Assembly: GCA_025937075.1 (NCBI GenBank)
Contig: JAICSD010000217.1
Span: forward strand, 1 to 7,683
DNA: 7,683 nucleotides
Source: Vicinamibacteria bacterium
GTDB lineage: Bacteria; Acidobacteriota; Vicinamibacteria; Vicinamibacterales; 2-12-FULL-66-21
Direction of reading: 5' to 3'
The notes under the pieces were generated by a model, which was given only the letters and a program-made list of their open reading frames with translations, was not told the origin of the DNA and did not search any database. The translations under genes and the position numbers were made by a program. Shown one piece after another: positions 5,767-7,683 of the stretch (the first letter of the stretch is position 1; each line of letters opens with the position of its first letter).

Positions 5767-7683
5767 GTGACCCGCCGCGCTCTTATCCTGCTGATCGCCT
5801 TCCCCGGCATCTGGATGCTGCCGATCTTCTGGCTTTCCACGCAGGACCGGATCGTACGGGGAGCGCAGGAGCCAGGGCCGAACGCGGCAGGCGACTGGCC
5901 CGCGTACGGGCGCGACGCGGGCGGCGAGCGCTTCTCGCCGCTCGACCGCATCCGGCGCGAGAACGTCGGGTCACTGCAGGTTGCGTGGACGTTCCGCACG
6001 GGCGACGCGTACCAACCGAAGGAAGGTCGGTCGACCGCCTTCGAGGCGACGCCGCTCTACGTCGACGGAACGCTTTTTCTGAGCACGCCCCTGGGTCATG
6101 TGATCGCTCTCGATCCTGTGGCGGGGCGTCCGACGTGGATCTTCGACGCGAAGGTGCCGCGCGAGATGGGCTACGGCGACTTCGCGAGCCGCGGCGTCTC
6201 GACGTGGGCACGCGGCACCGAGCGCCGCATCTTCGTCGCGACCGTCGACGCGCGGCTGATCGCGCTCGATGCGGCGACCGGCCATCTGATTCCGTCGTTT
6301 GGATCCGACGGCAGCATCGATCTTCGAAAGGGGCTGCGCATCCCTCCCACCGGTTTCTCAGACTACGAAGAGACGTCGCCGCCCGCCGTGATCGGCAACA
6401 ACATCATTGTCGGATCGGCTATCGCGGACGGCACCGCGAAACCGCATCCCAGCGGTGAAGTGCGTGCGTTCGATGCGGTCACGGGCCGGCTCGAGTGGAC
6501 GTGGGATCCCAGTCCGCAGGATTCCTCCGCGGAGGGGGCCGACACCTGGCGCAACGGCAGCGGCGCGCGGACCGGCAGTGCGAACGCATGGTCGGTGATC
6601 GTGGCCGATCCGGAGCACAACCTCGTCTTCGTGCCGACGAGCAGCCCGGCCCATGACTACTACGGTGGCGAGCGTCTCGGCGACAACCTCTTCTCCGACT
6701 CGGTCGTCGCGCTCCGCGCGGACACCGGCGCGCGCGTGTGGCATTTCCAGACCGTGCACCATGATCTGTGGGACTACGACGTCGCGTCACCGCCGATTCT
6801 CTTCGATTGGAAAAAGGACGGGCGTACGGTTGCGGCGGTCGGGATCGCGTCGAAGACGGGCCACCTCTTCATACTCGACCGCGCGACGGGTGCGCCGCTG
6901 ATTCCAGTCGACGAGCGCTCCGTCCCGAAGAGCGATGTGCCTGGCGAGCAGTCGTCGCCGACGCAGCCGTTCCCGTCGGCGCCGCAATCGCTCGCTCGAT
7001 CCACTCTGAAACCGCAAGACGCCTGGGGCGCGACGGACGAGGATCGCGCCTGGTGCCGCGGTGTGATGAGCAGCCTGAGGACGGACGGGATTTTCACGCC
7101 GCCATCAGTACGAGGAACGCTCGTGATCCCGGGCAACATCGGCGGGATGGCCTGGGGCGGGATTGCCTACGATCGCGTCCACGACCTGCTCGTCCTGCCG
7201 GTGAACAACCTCGCGGCGGAGGTTCGTCTGATTCCGCGTGACGCGGTCGATGCGGAACGGAAAGGGGGCCGACTGAGCGGCGAGTTCGAGTATCACCCGC
7301 AGCTGGGCACGCCCTATGGCGTGGTGCGGCGGTTCCTGCTCGGTCCACGCACGCACTTGCCCTGCACGCCGCCGCCCTGGGGAACCCTGGCGGCGGTCAG
7401 GCCCGCTACAGGAGAGATCGCCTGGCAGGTACCGCTCGGGCAGTTTCCCGGTGCGGAGAAGGTCCCCGGCGCTGCCGACGGAGGGTCGATCACGCTGGGC
7501 GGTCCGATCGTGACGGCGGGCGGACTGGTGTTTACCGCAGGGACGCTCGAGCCCGCGATCTACGCCTTCGACGTGCAATCGGGCAAGCAGCTCTGGAAGG
7601 GCGTCCTTCCGACCAGCGCGCGATCGACGCCGATGACGTTCCTCGGCCCTGACGGACGGCAGTACGTCGTCGTCGCCGCCGGC
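5767..7683 (+). CDS. PQQ-dependent dehydrogenase, glucose-dehydrogenase-like (3' end outside window)
   Basis: The frame starts at GTG 5767, fixed by an in-frame TAA at 5755-5757, and runs 639 codons to the edge. By comparison with the family about 25 residues are missing. Residues 5-23 (ALILLIAFPGIWMLPIFWL) form one membrane anchor or signal. Residues about 43 onward make the eight-bladed quinoprotein propeller. The order of motifs matches membrane glucose dehydrogenase: DWPAYGRDAGGERFSPL (43-59), TPLGHVIALD (107-116), the active-site HHDLWDYD (331-338), KTGHLFILDRATG with the PQQ-contacting Lys363, MAWGG (461-465), GTPYGV (514-519) and LPCTPPPWGTL (531-541). Family members oxidise aldoses or alcohols in the periplasm with PQQ and metal and reduce ubiquinone. 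The five-helix quinone-binding N-terminal domain of E. coli Gcd is absent, and no haem CxxCH motif is seen in this part. The substrate cannot be named. No ribosome site or promoter is recognisable; the tandem repeat ends 12 bases upstream. Confidence 0.92.
   Translation, partial: MTRRALILLIAFPGIWMLPIFWLSTQDRIVRGAQEPGPNAAGDWPAYGRDAGGERFSPLDRIRRENVGSLQVAWTFRTGDAYQPKEGRSTAFEATPLYVDGTLFLSTPLGHVIALDPVAGRPTWIFDAKVPREMGYGDFASRGVSTWARGTERRIFVATVDARLIALDAATGHLIPSFGSDGSIDLRKGLRIPPTGFSDYEETSPPAVIGNNIIVGSAIADGTAKPHPSGEVRAFDAVTGRLEWTWDPSPQDSSAEGADTWRNGSGARTGSANAWSVIVADPEHNLVFVPTSSPAHDYYGGERLGDNLFSDSVVALRADTGARVWHFQTVHHDLWDYDVASPPILFDWKKDGRTVAAVGIASKTGHLFILDRATGAPLIPVDERSVPKSDVPGEQSSPTQPFPSAPQSLARSTLKPQDAWGATDEDRAWCRGVMSSLRTDGIFTPPSVRGTLVIPGNIGGMAWGGIAYDRVHDLLVLPVNNLAAEVRLIPRDAVDAERKGGRLSGEFEYHPQLGTPYGVVRRFLLGPRTHLPCTPPPWGTLAAVRPATGEIAWQVPLGQFPGAEKVPGAADGGSITLGGPIVTAGGLVFTAGTLEPAIYAFDVQSGKQLWKGVLPTSARSTPMTFLGPDGRQYVVVAAG

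Overview
This is a GC-rich window with gene families that point to a soil-type Acidobacteriota, plausibly near the Vicinamibacteria. That placement is an inference from content: a VWFA-related protein of the type widespread in Acidobacteria, duplicated ADOP-type ABC permeases, a PadR regulator directly upstream of an ADOP prefix, and a PQQ-dependent dehydrogenase. No rRNA, tRNA or CRISPR was seen. Both large edge genes run off the window.

Layout, left to right. Positions 1-2374 (minus) hold an almost complete ADOP/MacB-type permease, missing only its last residues. Positions 2419-2739 (plus) hold a small fragment matching the C-terminal end of a CheB methylesterase domain. It is wedged between the permease start and the convergent end of the next gene. 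Positions 2747-4788 (minus) hold a two-gene unit, an exported TPR protein followed by an exported VWA-domain protein, joined by an ATGA overlap. Positions 4844-5685 (minus) hold a decayed regulator-permease module. It consists of a PadR regulator lacking its N-terminal end, then an ADOP permease reduced to its prefix domain, one periplasmic domain and its C-terminal tail. Positions 5692-5754 hold nine tandem 7-bp units (GGGATTG type) that fill most of the divergent gap. Positions 5767-7683 (plus) hold a membrane-anchored PQQ-dependent dehydrogenase of the glucose-dehydrogenase-like group, truncated by the window edge.

How the genes relate. The TPR-VWA pair is a translationally coupled envelope unit with no firmly known role. 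The intact permease would need an ATPase that is not in this window. The PQQ enzyme would oxidise a sugar or alcohol in the periplasm and pass electrons to quinone. The main story is genome decay: three broken genes (CheB, PadR, ADOP) lie within about 3.3 kb, and a G-run tandem repeat lies exactly at the broken end of PadR and in the place where the promoter of the PQQ enzyme should be. I saw no convincing defence, toxin or biosynthetic system. The most unusual items are the tandem repeat and the twice-deleted permease.
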